This document shows positions 7,662 to 14,479 of a stretch of DNA of 20,149 nucleotides, in pieces. The notes beneath the pieces were generated by a model. It saw nothing but the letters and a program-made list of their open reading frames with translations, searched no databases and had not been told where the DNA came from. This DNA comes from an uncultured Collinsella sp. (GTDB taxonomy: Bacteria > Actinomycetota > Coriobacteriia > Coriobacteriales > Coriobacteriaceae): contig URYA01000010.1 of the NCBI GenBank assembly GCA_900551975.1, positions 1 through 20,149 on the forward strand. Direction: 5' to 3'. Both the position numbers and the translations under genes were made by a program. The first letter of the stretch is position 1; every line of letters begins with the position of its first letter.

Positions 7662-8714
7662 CTATCCTTGCACTTCGCCATTAGTCGCTTCGTTGATGGC
7701 GCGGTACTCGGCACTCAGCTCGCGCGCCAGCTCTTCCTTGCTTGGGAGATACGGCAGGTATTTGGCGGCAAACACTTGGTCGTTGTCTTCGGGCAGCGTG
7801 TACTCGACGATCGAATCGCTTTTGTCCGCGCAGAGCACGATGCCTATGGGCGGATTGTCGCCTTCGTTCATGAGCTCACGCGTGTAGTAGTTCACATACA
7901 TTTGCATCTGGCCTAGGTCCTGATGCGTAAGGTCATCGGTCTTAAGGTCGATGAGCACGAAGCAGCGCATCAGATAGTTGTAAAAAACAAGGTCAATATA
8001 GAAATGGCGCCCATCAAAGGTGATGTGCTTTTGGCGCGCCTCGAAAGCAAAGCCACGGCCAAGCTCTAGCAGGAACTTCTGAAGATGTGTGATGAGCGCC
8101 TGCTCTAGATTGCTCTCGCGAAACGCAGTATCGTCCGAGAAACCTAAAAACTCCAGTACATATGGGTCGCGGATGATATCTTCGGGGCGACGAGCCGGGG
8201 CGCTCTCTTGGATTTCCTGGGTGACGGCCTCCTTGTCTTTGCTGGCAAGTAGGCGCTCGCGGAACATGGTGTTGATCTGGCGTTCGAGCTGGCGCGCGCT
8301 CCAGCGAGAGTCGGCGCATTCGTTCATGTACCAGGTGCGAGCTTCGGGGTCAGGAATGCGTATTAACCTCCGATAATGTGTCCAACTCAATTCGGGACGC
8401 AGTGAGTCCCGAATTGGAAATGTAAGATAGAACTGACGCATTTTACGCAGCTCTCTTGCTTCAAAACCTTTACCAAAATCCTTGGTAAGTCTGATTGCGA
8501 GGGCCTTGAGCAGTGCCTCTCCATACTTGGCGCGCTCCTCTCCGCCCTGCTCATCAACAATGCTCTTGCCGATCTCCCAATACGCCTCAACCATCGCAAA
8601 GTTAACGGCGGTATAGGCCTTGTCGCGAGCGGCGTTGAGAATTGAGGAGACCTGCTTGTAAAAACCTTCGGGCACGATTGCCGATTCTCCACGGTTTACC
8701 AGTTCGCCCATCAC
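7662..8714 (-). CDS. yhcG: YhcG/DUF1016-family PD-(D/E)XK nuclease
   Basis: The 350-residue protein has the two-part layout of this family: an N-terminal DUF1016-type helical domain (about 20-150, with YWEIGKSIV and FSWTHYRRLI-like SWTHYRRLIRI) and a C-terminal PD-(D/E)XK nuclease fold (about 180-330). The catalytic line is visible as D241 in HFYIDLVFYN and D256-x-K258 in FVLIDLKTDD, followed by the conserved THQDLGQMQMYVNYY and GIVLCADKSD. Members often sit in restriction-modification islands or mobile regions; the biochemical target is not settled. Here it stands alone with no methylase or specificity subunit in view. The start is GTG 8714 or ATG 8711; AGAGGAAAG lies about ten bases ahead of the GTG, and a conserved start cannot be judged by eye. 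A 6-bp inverted repeat (8739-8757) lies just upstream. Family assignment is firm. Confidence 0.93.
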   Translation of the reverse strand: MMGELVNRGESAIVPEGFYKQVSSILNAARDKAYTAVNFAMVEAYWEIGKSIVDEQGGEERAKYGEALLKALAIRLTKDFGKGFEARELRKMRQFYLTFPIRDSLRPELSWTHYRRLIRIPDPEARTWYMNECADSRWSARQLERQINTMFRERLLASKDKEAVTQEIQESAPARRPEDIIRDPYVLEFLGFSDDTAFRESNLEQALITHLQKFLLELGRGFAFEARQKHITFDGRHFYIDLVFYNYLMRCFVLIDLKTDDLTHQDLGQMQMYVNYYTRELMNEGDNPPIGIVLCADKSDSIVEYTLPEDNDQVFAAKYLPYLPSKEELARELSAEYRAINEATNGEVQG

Positions 8715-8738
8715 TGTCGCCCCACTTTCCTCTTGTGG

Positions 8739-8757
8739 AATGCATCTTTATTGCATT
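8739..8757 (-). promoter_or_regulatory. Inverted repeat upstream of yhcG, operator-like
   Basis: AATGCA and TGCATT face each other across seven AT-rich bases, 25 bases before the yhcG start and within the AT-rich stretch where its promoter should lie. Autoregulation or binding by another factor is possible but unproven. Confidence 0.4.
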
Positions 8758-8804
8758 TAGTTTAAAGCCTCGCGCGGACACGAATTGCTTTGCTGTCTGG
8801 CACC

Positions 8805-8834
8805 TTCGCATGGGAGCCTTGCGGTGACTAAAAT
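8805..8834 (+). promoter_or_regulatory. Possible promoter of the small PH-like gene
   Basis: TTCGCA (8805-8810) and TAAAAT (8829-8834) are separated by 18 bases. If real, transcription would start near 8841, inside the longer reading of the next gene, which would favour the ATG at 8865 as its start. Confidence 0.45.
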
Positions 8835-9149
8835 GTGGCCATAGAGATAGTTTTAACGAGCCCTATGGATGTGACGCGCATAGACAACAACACCTTGCTG
8901 TTTCAGGACAAGGGTTCGGGTAGGTTTAAAGACGTCAAGATCTACCCCAATCGTATCGAGGTGCTCAAGAAGGGCACTTTTGGCGGCAGGCACACCGAGA
9001 TTGTCTACCTTAAGGACATCACGGGGGTCAACAGGATCAAGGGTCGCGACGTTTTCCTGCGTAACAGGCTGTTGACCGCTTGCGTCTTTAGCCTGAGTAG
9101 CCGTGTGAAGGCCCAGGAATTTGTGAAAGCGCTGAACATGGTGATGTAG
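8835..9149 (+). CDS. Small PH-like (GRAM/bacterial PH-type) protein of unknown function
   Basis: A protein of 104 residues from GTG 8835, or 94 from ATG 8865. The pattern is that of a compact PH-like barrel: alternating strands (TLLFQDKG, DVKIYPNRIEVLKKGTFGG, TEIVYLKDITGVNRI, VFLRNRLLTACVFSLSS), closed by one helix (VKAQEFVKALNMV). The 'I-x-x-N-R-I-E-V' strand and the 'K-D-I-T-G-V' turn are typical of proteins that report a cell-surface or cytoplasmic ligand through such a fold, but the ligand is not known. There is no signal peptide or membrane helix. The start is ambiguous: GGTGA lies seven bases before the GTG, while a good -10 hexamer ends directly before that GTG and the ATG has no clear ribosome site. 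The fold is inferred from the strand pattern only. Confidence 0.7.
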   Translation: MAIEIVLTSPMDVTRIDNNTLLFQDKGSGRFKDVKIYPNRIEVLKKGTFGGRHTEIVYLKDITGVNRIKGRDVFLRNRLLTACVFSLSSRVKAQEFVKALNMVM

Positions 9150-9175
9150 CCGATAGCGGCGTTCGGGCCAAGGTA

Positions 9176-9213
9176 AAAATCGGGGCGCAGAACGGTATTC
9201 TGCGCCCCGATTG
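9176..9213 (-). terminator. Strong terminator of the PI-PLC gene, possibly shared with the PH-like gene
   Basis: A perfect 15-bp stem (9179-9193 with 9199-9213) with loop CGGTA. On the minus strand it runs into TTTTT (9180-9176), as expected for the PI-PLC transcript ending at 9242. On the plus strand the downstream bases are not T-rich, so termination for the gene ending at 9149 would be weaker. Confidence 0.9.
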
Positions 9214-9241
9214 AGTTAATGCGCCCAAAAGACTGGCTTGC

Positions 9242-11731
9242 CTATTCGTTAACGTCCTCGGTATTGTCGCGGTCACTGGCAAGCATTGCTGCACCTGCGA
9301 CCGTTGTCGCCACGGCGGCGGCAGCGAGCCCGGCGGCAACGCCAGAGCCGTCGCCCGTGTTGGCGAGCTTTCCGCCCGAGCTCTTGCCCTGGTCTTTCTT
9401 GTTGCTCTTGCCGTTCTTGTCGGCGCCGCCTGCGTTGGAACCCGTGCCGCTGCCGGTGCCGCCCGCACTGCCCGAGGCCGCTACGGTAAAGCTTGCGGCT
9501 CCGTCGCTGGCGAGCGTGTAGTTCTGCGCCGCGTCGCCCAAGAGACCGTTCACGCGCACCCAGTACGTTCCTGCGGCAAATGTTTCGCCCTCGGCCATTG
9601 CCGTGCCCGGAGCGCCGTCCGCGTCGTGCACAAACTCGAGCTGGGCCGTGCAGGCATCGGTTTCGAGCTTGCCCTCGAGTGATGCCGCAATCTTGGCGCG
9701 CACGTCTTCGCCGGCCTTAAGGCCTTCGAGTCCCTCAAAATGGGGCGTCAGCGCGCGTGGATCGATATCGATGGGCACGGAGCCCCGCAGCTCCGTAACG
9801 GTCTCGTTGCCCAAGGCGTCGACATCCACATATTCGATGGCAAACGCATGGCCCGAAGCCGCCACGTTGAGTACGTTGCTGCTGTCGACGAGGCGGAAAT
9901 GACCCTCGCCAACGGTCTTGCCGTCCTGGAGCGAGGCGTCGCTCAGCGAGTCGCCGTACGTCATGCGCATGCGGGTCGGGAGGCAGCACGAAGCCGACTG
10001 CGTGTGCTTCGTATCGTAATTGTAATTGCGCTGATAGATGCTCCGGGCCAGCGCCGCATCAACAAAGTCGGATGCGATGATGCCAATGTGCTTGAGGTAA
10101 TCTGACTTTGTATCCTCGGTGCCGCTGGGATTGATGTACGGGCTCTTGTACAGATGCTCGTTGACTACTCGTGCCGAGGTAAAAGGATTGCCTCCGTGCG
10201 ACAAGCCCGTGCAGCTGGTGTAGTTGATAGACCAGCAACGCTCCTGGACTTGCACCTCGGCCCCGGCATCGTCCACGACGTCCACCTTGTTGCACGTGCG
10301 CCCGGTCGTTTCCTTCAGCGCATTATCGACCCAGCTGAGCTTGTCGGTTCCCGTGAGTTTGTACTTGTCCTGGGCATATACCTTGGTGCAATAGGGCTCT
10401 TCATTGCCCGTTTCCCCTATGGCTTCAAATCCCCGCGCGTCTTGGACGAGACACATCGACTGCCCGGAATGCGCCTTGATCTTGTCATCCCATTGGGTGA
10501 GGTCGAGGCCCCACGTGTGGCCGCTTACGCTGTTGCCGGCAAGCCCAAATCGACGCAGCAGGACGATCTTTCCGCGCACCTCGCCCAGCGTGGGGACGTG
10601 GCTCGACGTGTAGAACAGGTTGGGGTTATCGGCCATAACCTTGGCGAAGGCCGTCGTTATGCTTTCGTCGGTAGCCTCATCGTTGCCGCGCGATGCGAGC
10701 ATGATGAGCGCTTCTGACGGGTTTTCGTTCAAAAACGTTTTGAAGTACCCGATGACATCGGAGAGATGCAGATAGTTCCCGTCTTTTTTGAGTAGGTAGA
10801 AAATCCCGTGGTCGATGCCGGGGTCATCGCCCTTTCCGAGCCGGATATCAAAATAGCGAATGCCTTCGAGCAACTGCGTGGGAATGTAATCCTGCTGGCA
10901 TTTTACTTGCGAGGATTGGGGCTCAGTGTCGTTGTCCACGCTGCAGGTGCCCGAATCGTGCGTACCCGGGATGCTCAGCTCGTCGAGGAACTTGTTGTCG
11001 TCGACGTATTTCATCCAACATGGTCCGTCGACGTAGCTGCTGTACGTGATCCAGTCGAGGCTGCTAACCGTGGCATCGTTCTTTTTCATGTCGTAACCGA
11101 TAAGTTCGAGCTCCCACGGAATGCTCTCACTCTTATGGCAGATCTTATTGTTGTCCTGGTCTTTGCCGTTCGATTCTATTGCCAGGTACTTAATGTCTTT
11201 TTTCTCGGTTTCTTTCTCGACCGTGCGGTCTCGGATGATATAGGTTCCGTTTGATTGACGCTCGAACGCAAAAGCGCGGCTGGACTTGTTGTCATACTCG
11301 CCACTCCATACGTGGATAACCTTTCCATCTTTGTCCGAGTCGCCATCGACCGACCAAATGCTGTAGCCCGTCTTTTTATGCTCTTCGAAATTGAGCAAGG
11401 TGCGGATAGCATACCAGTTTGTATCGTCATTCTTGGTCGTTACGTTCTCAAGGATGAGCTTGCTGGACGTGCCGTCATTAAACAGGTGGCAGACGTTGCC
11501 GATGACGTTGCCGTCTTCGTTGACGCTCGCGGTGCGAAAATAGCCCGCGGGGCGAAGGCGAATGACGAACTTGTCGAGGGTGGCCGCCGGTGTGGGCGTG
11601 TCTTCTGCAAATGCCGCGCGCAGGGGAATGCCCAGCGTCGCGGTTTCGGGCAGGCTTGCAAGCGGCGACAACGCCGCAAGTCCTAGGCCCAGCGTAAATG
11701 CTCGACGGCTGATGGCGTGGTGTTCGGTCAT
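9242..11731 (-). CDS. Tat-exported, sortase-type cell-surface phosphatidylinositol-specific phospholipase C
   Basis: The 829-residue protein starts with a Tat signal (SRRAFTLGLGLAAL at 8-21, cleavage probably near AFA at 40-42). Residues ~55-212 look like a ricin-type beta-trefoil (GKVIHVWSGEYD, NGTYIIRDR, KYLAIESNG). The PI-PLC X-type barrel follows: FLDELSIPGTHDSG with catalytic H258 and D259, RYFDIRL with D295 and R297, and IDHGIFYL with the second histidine, H308. These match the general acid/base pair and Asp-Arg of Bacillus and Listeria PI-PLC, which cleave phosphatidylinositol to diacylglycerol and cyclic inositol phosphate. A Cys-rich insert (C438 to C583) and Ig-like strands precede a Gly/Ser/Lys linker, the sorting motif LANTG (789-793) and a hydrophobic segment (~797-818). 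The tail is acidic (DRDNTEDVNE), not basic. GGAGGAG precedes the ATG closely. It is a single gene with its own terminator. The substrate (host or bacterial lipid) is not shown. Confidence 0.92.
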   Translation of the reverse strand: MTEHHAISRRAFTLGLGLAALSPLASLPETATLGIPLRAAFAEDTPTPAATLDKFVIRLRPAGYFRTASVNEDGNVIGNVCHLFNDGTSSKLILENVTTKNDDTNWYAIRTLLNFEEHKKTGYSIWSVDGDSDKDGKVIHVWSGEYDNKSSRAFAFERQSNGTYIIRDRTVEKETEKKDIKYLAIESNGKDQDNNKICHKSESIPWELELIGYDMKKNDATVSSLDWITYSSYVDGPCWMKYVDDNKFLDELSIPGTHDSGTCSVDNDTEPQSSQVKCQQDYIPTQLLEGIRYFDIRLGKGDDPGIDHGIFYLLKKDGNYLHLSDVIGYFKTFLNENPSEALIMLASRGNDEATDESITTAFAKVMADNPNLFYTSSHVPTLGEVRGKIVLLRRFGLAGNSVSGHTWGLDLTQWDDKIKAHSGQSMCLVQDARGFEAIGETGNEEPYCTKVYAQDKYKLTGTDKLSWVDNALKETTGRTCNKVDVVDDAGAEVQVQERCWSINYTSCTGLSHGGNPFTSARVVNEHLYKSPYINPSGTEDTKSDYLKHIGIIASDFVDAALARSIYQRNYNYDTKHTQSASCCLPTRMRMTYGDSLSDASLQDGKTVGEGHFRLVDSSNVLNVAASGHAFAIEYVDVDALGNETVTELRGSVPIDIDPRALTPHFEGLEGLKAGEDVRAKIAASLEGKLETDACTAQLEFVHDADGAPGTAMAEGETFAAGTYWVRVNGLLGDAAQNYTLASDGAASFTVAASGSAGGTGSGTGSNAGGADKNGKSNKKDQGKSSGGKLANTGDGSGVAAGLAAAAVATTVAGAAMLASDRDNTEDVNE

Positions 11732-11774
11732 AACTCCTCCGTTCGCAGGGTGCGGTTATGCGATAGTTTTGGTC

Positions 11775-11780
11775 ACTATA
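11775..11780 (-). promoter_or_regulatory. Possible -10 element of the PI-PLC gene
   Basis: TATAGT on the minus strand lies 44 bases before the ATG at 11731. No good -35 sits at 16-18 bases, so the call rests on the hexamer and its position alone. Confidence 0.35.
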
Positions 11781-11937
11781 CTGCCCAGATGTTTAAAGAT
11801 GCTGGTTTAATTGTCTGCGCGGCGCAATAAATCGGTGGGCGGACGTGTTGGGGTGTTTGTCGTTTTCGTACTGTTGCCACATTTGGGGCGGTTCCGGCGT
11901 CCGGCATCCTCGCGTTCGTCGGCTACAGGCATAAGAA

Positions 11938-11965
11938 AGGGAGGGTCGGTTTACCGGCCCTCCCT
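11938..11965 (-). terminator. Terminator of the downstream lipoprotein gene
   Basis: A 12-bp stem (11938-11949 with 11954-11965, one G-T pair) with loop TTTA. The minus-strand flank CCTTTCTTAT gives a broken T-run. The gene ends 71 bases upstream, at 12037. A related hairpin follows the paralogue at 12774-12802. Confidence 0.75.
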
Positions 11966-12036
11966 GGGTACGAAGCGCTGGGGTACCGTCGCTTGTTTGC
12001 ACTGCGACCGTGTTTCCCGTTGCGCTCGCCAGTCGC

Positions 12037-12630
12037 TTAGCGCTTGATCTCGATGTCGTCGAGCTTAACGTCCATGGCCTCGGTCTTGGCCTCGGCGATG
12101 TCGTCGGCAAACTCAAGGGACTTCATCATGGTCTCGACGGCGTCCTTGTGCTCTTCGACGTTGTCGATACGCACGTAGACGCTGCCGCCGCCCGCCTCGG
12201 TGAAGTACTCGGTCGTCACGCCGCCCGAATGTGTATAGGAAGCGTTGCGCCAGGTCTTGCCGTTGTACTTGACGGGATCGTTCTCGGTCCACTCAAAACT
12301 GGCATTCCACTTTGCCTCGTAGTCGAACAGTTCGTCGGCGTTCTTGTCGGAGTCAAAGACGGGGATGAAGCGGTCGCTGGCGTGCTCGCTCTCGGTGAAC
12401 TTAAACTGGGCCCTGTCAGCGGTATCGCCGGCGACGTCGGTGATCTCGACGCCCTCGGGGACCTCGACCTTAAACCAGATGAAGTCGGTCCTCATATCCA
12501 CGGCAGGCTTTTCCGCGCCGCCGCCACCGCCACTGCCGGTAGCGCCGCCGCTTCCGCCACAGCCCACCAGGGCAACCGCGGCAAAAAGACTCATGCAGAG
12601 GGTGAGAATCGCAAAGGCCTTCTTTTTCAT
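12037..12630 (-). CDS. Lipoprotein, first of a tandem paralogous pair
   Basis: The 197-residue protein has a lipoprotein signal peptide (MKKK start, hydrophobic core, lipobox LVGC with lipidated C24) and a Gly/Ser tether. The folded part starts with TDFIWFKVEVPEGV and then DRFIPVFDSD, NGKTWRNASY, GGSVYVRI and a C-terminal helical MMKSLEF segment, and ends on DIEIK. These blocks are shared with the neighbour at 12859, so the two are gene duplicates. I do not recognise the family; the acidic strand-rich body would sit outside the membrane. GAGGAGG lies eight bases before the ATG. It has its own putative -10 and terminator, so it should be transcribed separately. No enzyme motif is visible. Confidence 0.9.
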   Translation of the reverse strand: MKKKAFAILTLCMSLFAAVALVGCGGSGGATGSGGGGGAEKPAVDMRTDFIWFKVEVPEGVEITDVAGDTADRAQFKFTESEHASDRFIPVFDSDKNADELFDYEAKWNASFEWTENDPVKYNGKTWRNASYTHSGGVTTEYFTEAGGGSVYVRIDNVEEHKDAVETMMKSLEFADDIAEAKTEAMDVKLDDIEIKR

Positions 12631-12677
12631 GGTCGTGTCCTCCTCGATCTGTAACCGCCCATGGATTACCTGCCTTT

Positions 12678-12699
12678 ACTGTACGCGTGAGCGGCTCAC
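12678..12699 (-). promoter_or_regulatory. Possible -10 and adjoining dyad before the first lipoprotein
   Basis: TACAGT on the minus strand (12683-12678) is a plausible -10, 48 bases before the start. Directly upstream, GTGAGC-C-GCTCAC (minus-strand sense, 12699-12687) is a perfect 6-bp dyad placed where the -10/-35 spacer would be, a usual position for a repressor site. Confidence 0.4.
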
Positions 12700-12702
12700 T
12701 AG

Positions 12703-12721
12703 GGTGGGCCATGTGTCCCAT
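12703..12721. repeat. 19-base repeat copy 1, dyad-like site upstream of the first lipoprotein
   Basis: The plus-strand sequence GGTGGGCCATGTGTCCCAT is identical to the copy at 13665-13683. Its core TGGGCCATGTGTCCCA is an imperfect palindrome (TGGG-n-CA-nn-TG-n-CCCA). It lies 73 bases upstream of the lipoprotein start at 12630, next to its putative -35 region. Confidence 0.7.
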
Positions 12722-12773
12722 TCTGGGGGTCGGATTTGCGCCGATAAGTGGCAATATGCGCGGACGCAAGAGA

Positions 12774-12802
12774 GGGGAGGGCCGATGCTGCCGACCCTCC
12801 CC
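12774..12802 (-). terminator. Terminator of the second lipoprotein gene
   Basis: An 8-bp GC stem with one mismatch and two more pairs (12774-12784 with 12792-12802) lies 57 bases past the stop at 12859. The stem sequence (GGGGAGGGCCG / CGACCCTCCCC) is close to that of the terminator at 11938-11965, so the terminators were duplicated with the genes. The minus-strand flank is CT-rich with no pure T-run. Confidence 0.6.
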
Positions 12803-12858
12803 GGGGTTGGGGCCCGCGCTTTTAATGGAACGAGTGCGCGGACGCGCGTGGGCACTTG

Positions 12859-13458
12859 CTACTTGATCTCGATGCTCGAAATCTCGACTTCACGTGCCTC
12901 GTCAACTGCTTTCTTCATGTCGTCGGGGAACTCGATGGAGTTGAGAAGCGCCTCGGCTTCTTTCTTGTGCAGGTCGAAGTTCGGGATGAGGATGTAAACG
13001 CTTCCCGGTTCGACGTCGGTAAAGAGCATGGTTGAGGTGCCGCTGTTGTCCTTGTACGTTCCGGTGAGCCATGTCCTGCCGTTGTACTCGACGGACCCGC
13101 CATCCTCCCACTGGAACGTATCGCCTTTCTTTTCTGCCTGGTCGGCATGGGACTCCTCAGCCGTCATCGCCTTTTTCCAGACGGGGATGAAGCGGTCGGA
13201 GGAACCGTTCTCGTCTTCGGGGAAGGTGAGCTGGATTCTATCTGCGTTCTTGCCAGCGGAGTCGCTAACGCCGACGCCTTCGGGCATCTCGACCTTAAAC
13301 CAGATAAAGTCGGTCTTTTCGGCGACGGGGGCCTTTTCCTTGCTCTCGCTCTTGGGGGCGCTGCCGCAGCCCGATGCGCTCCCGCCGCAGCCGACAAGGG
13401 CAAACGCGGCAAAGAGGGCGATGCACAGGGAAAGGATCGATAGGGTCTTTTTCTTCAT
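12859..13458 (-). CDS. Lipoprotein, second of the tandem paralogous pair
   Basis: A 199-residue lipoprotein with the same plan as its neighbour: an MKKK signal peptide and lipobox LVGC (C24), followed by TDFIWFKVEMPEGV, DRFIPVWKK, NGRTWLTGTY, GSVYILIP, LLNSIEF and a terminal EISSIEIK. Spacer regions between these blocks differ, so the duplication is not recent. The tether has an extra Cys (near 31) after the lipidated Cys. The start at 13458 is set by AAGGAGG eight bases ahead; the frame is open for 75 codons further upstream, but this only crosses the leader and the repeat. The 5' leader is unusually long (a possible -10, TATAAA, sits near 13620-13630). The family and ligand are unknown. Confidence 0.9.
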   Translation of the reverse strand: MKKKTLSILSLCIALFAAFALVGCGGSASGCGSAPKSESKEKAPVAEKTDFIWFKVEMPEGVGVSDSAGKNADRIQLTFPEDENGSSDRFIPVWKKAMTAEESHADQAEKKGDTFQWEDGGSVEYNGRTWLTGTYKDNSGTSTMLFTDVEPGSVYILIPNFDLHKKEAEALLNSIEFPDDMKKAVDEAREVEISSIEIK

Positions 13459-13683
13459 GGTGGCGTCCTCCTTGTCTGTTAGTGACATCATGGCGCCGCA
13501 TGTTGTTGGGGCGTTGTTTCCGTTTGCGGCGGATGTCTTTGTGCGTGGGTTGTATGAGTACGTTAATGCCTCCTTTCGTGGCTTGTGGTCGTTGCGCAGC
13601 CGTGCCCCAACGGGCTCCTTATTTATAGATATGCCCCGGTTTGTGCTGCCAGAGAGTCTCGAAAGGTGGGCCATGTGTCCCAT
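13459..13683 (-). promoter_or_regulatory. Long leader/regulatory region of the second lipoprotein, with repeat copy 2
   Basis: The 19-base repeat copy (13665-13683) lies 207 bases upstream of the start. Between them, minus-strand CTATAAAT (about 13622-13630) is the best -10-like sequence, which would leave a transcript leader of ~160 bases. The leader includes AAAGGAGG (minus strand, near 13573) with no start codon at the right distance. I see no known riboswitch core. Confidence 0.45.
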
Positions 13684-13738
13684 GTTTGCGTTGCTGCTGC
13701 CTATCGCGTGCCATAGAAATCAGCGATGGCCAGGTACG

Positions 13739-13767
13739 CTGACGCCCGTGTGCTTATGGGCTAGACT
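13739..13767 (+). promoter_or_regulatory. Promoter of fchA-folD
   Basis: CTGACG (13739-13744) and TAGACT (13762-13767) are separated by exactly 17 bases, 78 bases before the fchA start. Each hexamer matches consensus at four positions. Confidence 0.6.
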
Positions 13768-13844
13768 TAGCACCATTATGTGATCGATACAGTCGGCAGG
13801 CAGTCGCCGTCCGACCGATGTATATGACTTGAAGGTGCATGCGT

Positions 13845-14477
13845 ATGAGCCAAGAGATGATGGATAAAACCTGTCGCGGTTTTGCCGAGGCGCTGGCCGC
13901 GCGCGAGCCGGTTCCCCGCGGTGGCAGCGCGAGCGCCTTCGTGGGCGCGCTGGGCGCCTCGCTGTGCGGAATGGTTGCCCGCTACGGTGCGACAAACCCT
14001 GCGCTTGCCGATCGCGCAGACGATCTGACGCGCGCGTTTGCCCAGGCTGATGAGCTGGCCCAGGAGCTTGTCGAGTTGGTTGCCGAGGACGTTCGTGCCT
14101 ACGGGCAGGTGTCGGCGGCGTATGGTGTTTCGCGTGAGGACCCTGCTCGAACGCCTGCGATTCAGGATGCGCTGCACGTGGCCGCCATGCCGCCGTATCG
14201 CATTATGGATGCCTGCGGGCGCGCACTGGCGCTGCTCGAGGACATGGCCGACAAGGGTTCGCGTCAGCTGCTGTCCGATGTGGCGTGCGGCGCCGTGTTC
14301 TGCCGTGCCGCTATGCAGGGCGCGAGCTTGACGCTCTTTGCGAACACCACGTCTATGAAAGATCGCGTTCGTGCCGAGGAGCTCGAGACGGCGTGTGATG
14401 AGCTGCTCGACACATGGTTGCCGCGCGCCGATGCGCTGGCGCGCCGCGCCGCCGACGCTGCAAGGAAGAGAGGATAG
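13845..14477 (+). CDS. fchA: Formimino-/methenyl-THF cyclodeaminase/cyclohydrolase-type enzyme
   Basis: The 210-residue protein is the stand-alone form of the FTCD C-terminal domain: an all-helical enzyme that converts 5-formimino-THF to 5,10-methenyl-THF plus ammonia and, in some anaerobes, interconverts methenyl- and 10-formyl-THF. The family signature is at 22-43, PVPRGGSASAFVGALGASLCG, where the third residue of the usual Pro-Gly-Gly-Gly-Ser turn is kept but the first Gly is Arg. The helix LLSDVACGAVFCRAAMQGA is also typical. I chose ATG 13845 because GAAGG is at a nine-base distance; the ATG at 13839 is only two bases from it. The stop is two bases from the folD start, with the folD ribosome site inside the fchA end, so the two are translationally coupled. 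The promoter at 13739 serves both. Confidence 0.93.
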   Translation: MSQEMMDKTCRGFAEALAAREPVPRGGSASAFVGALGASLCGMVARYGATNPALADRADDLTRAFAQADELAQELVELVAEDVRAYGQVSAAYGVSREDPARTPAIQDALHVAAMPPYRIMDACGRALALLEDMADKGSRQLLSDVACGAVFCRAAMQGASLTLFANTTSMKDRVRAEELETACDELLDTWLPRADALARRAADAARKRG

Positions 14478-14479
14478 CC

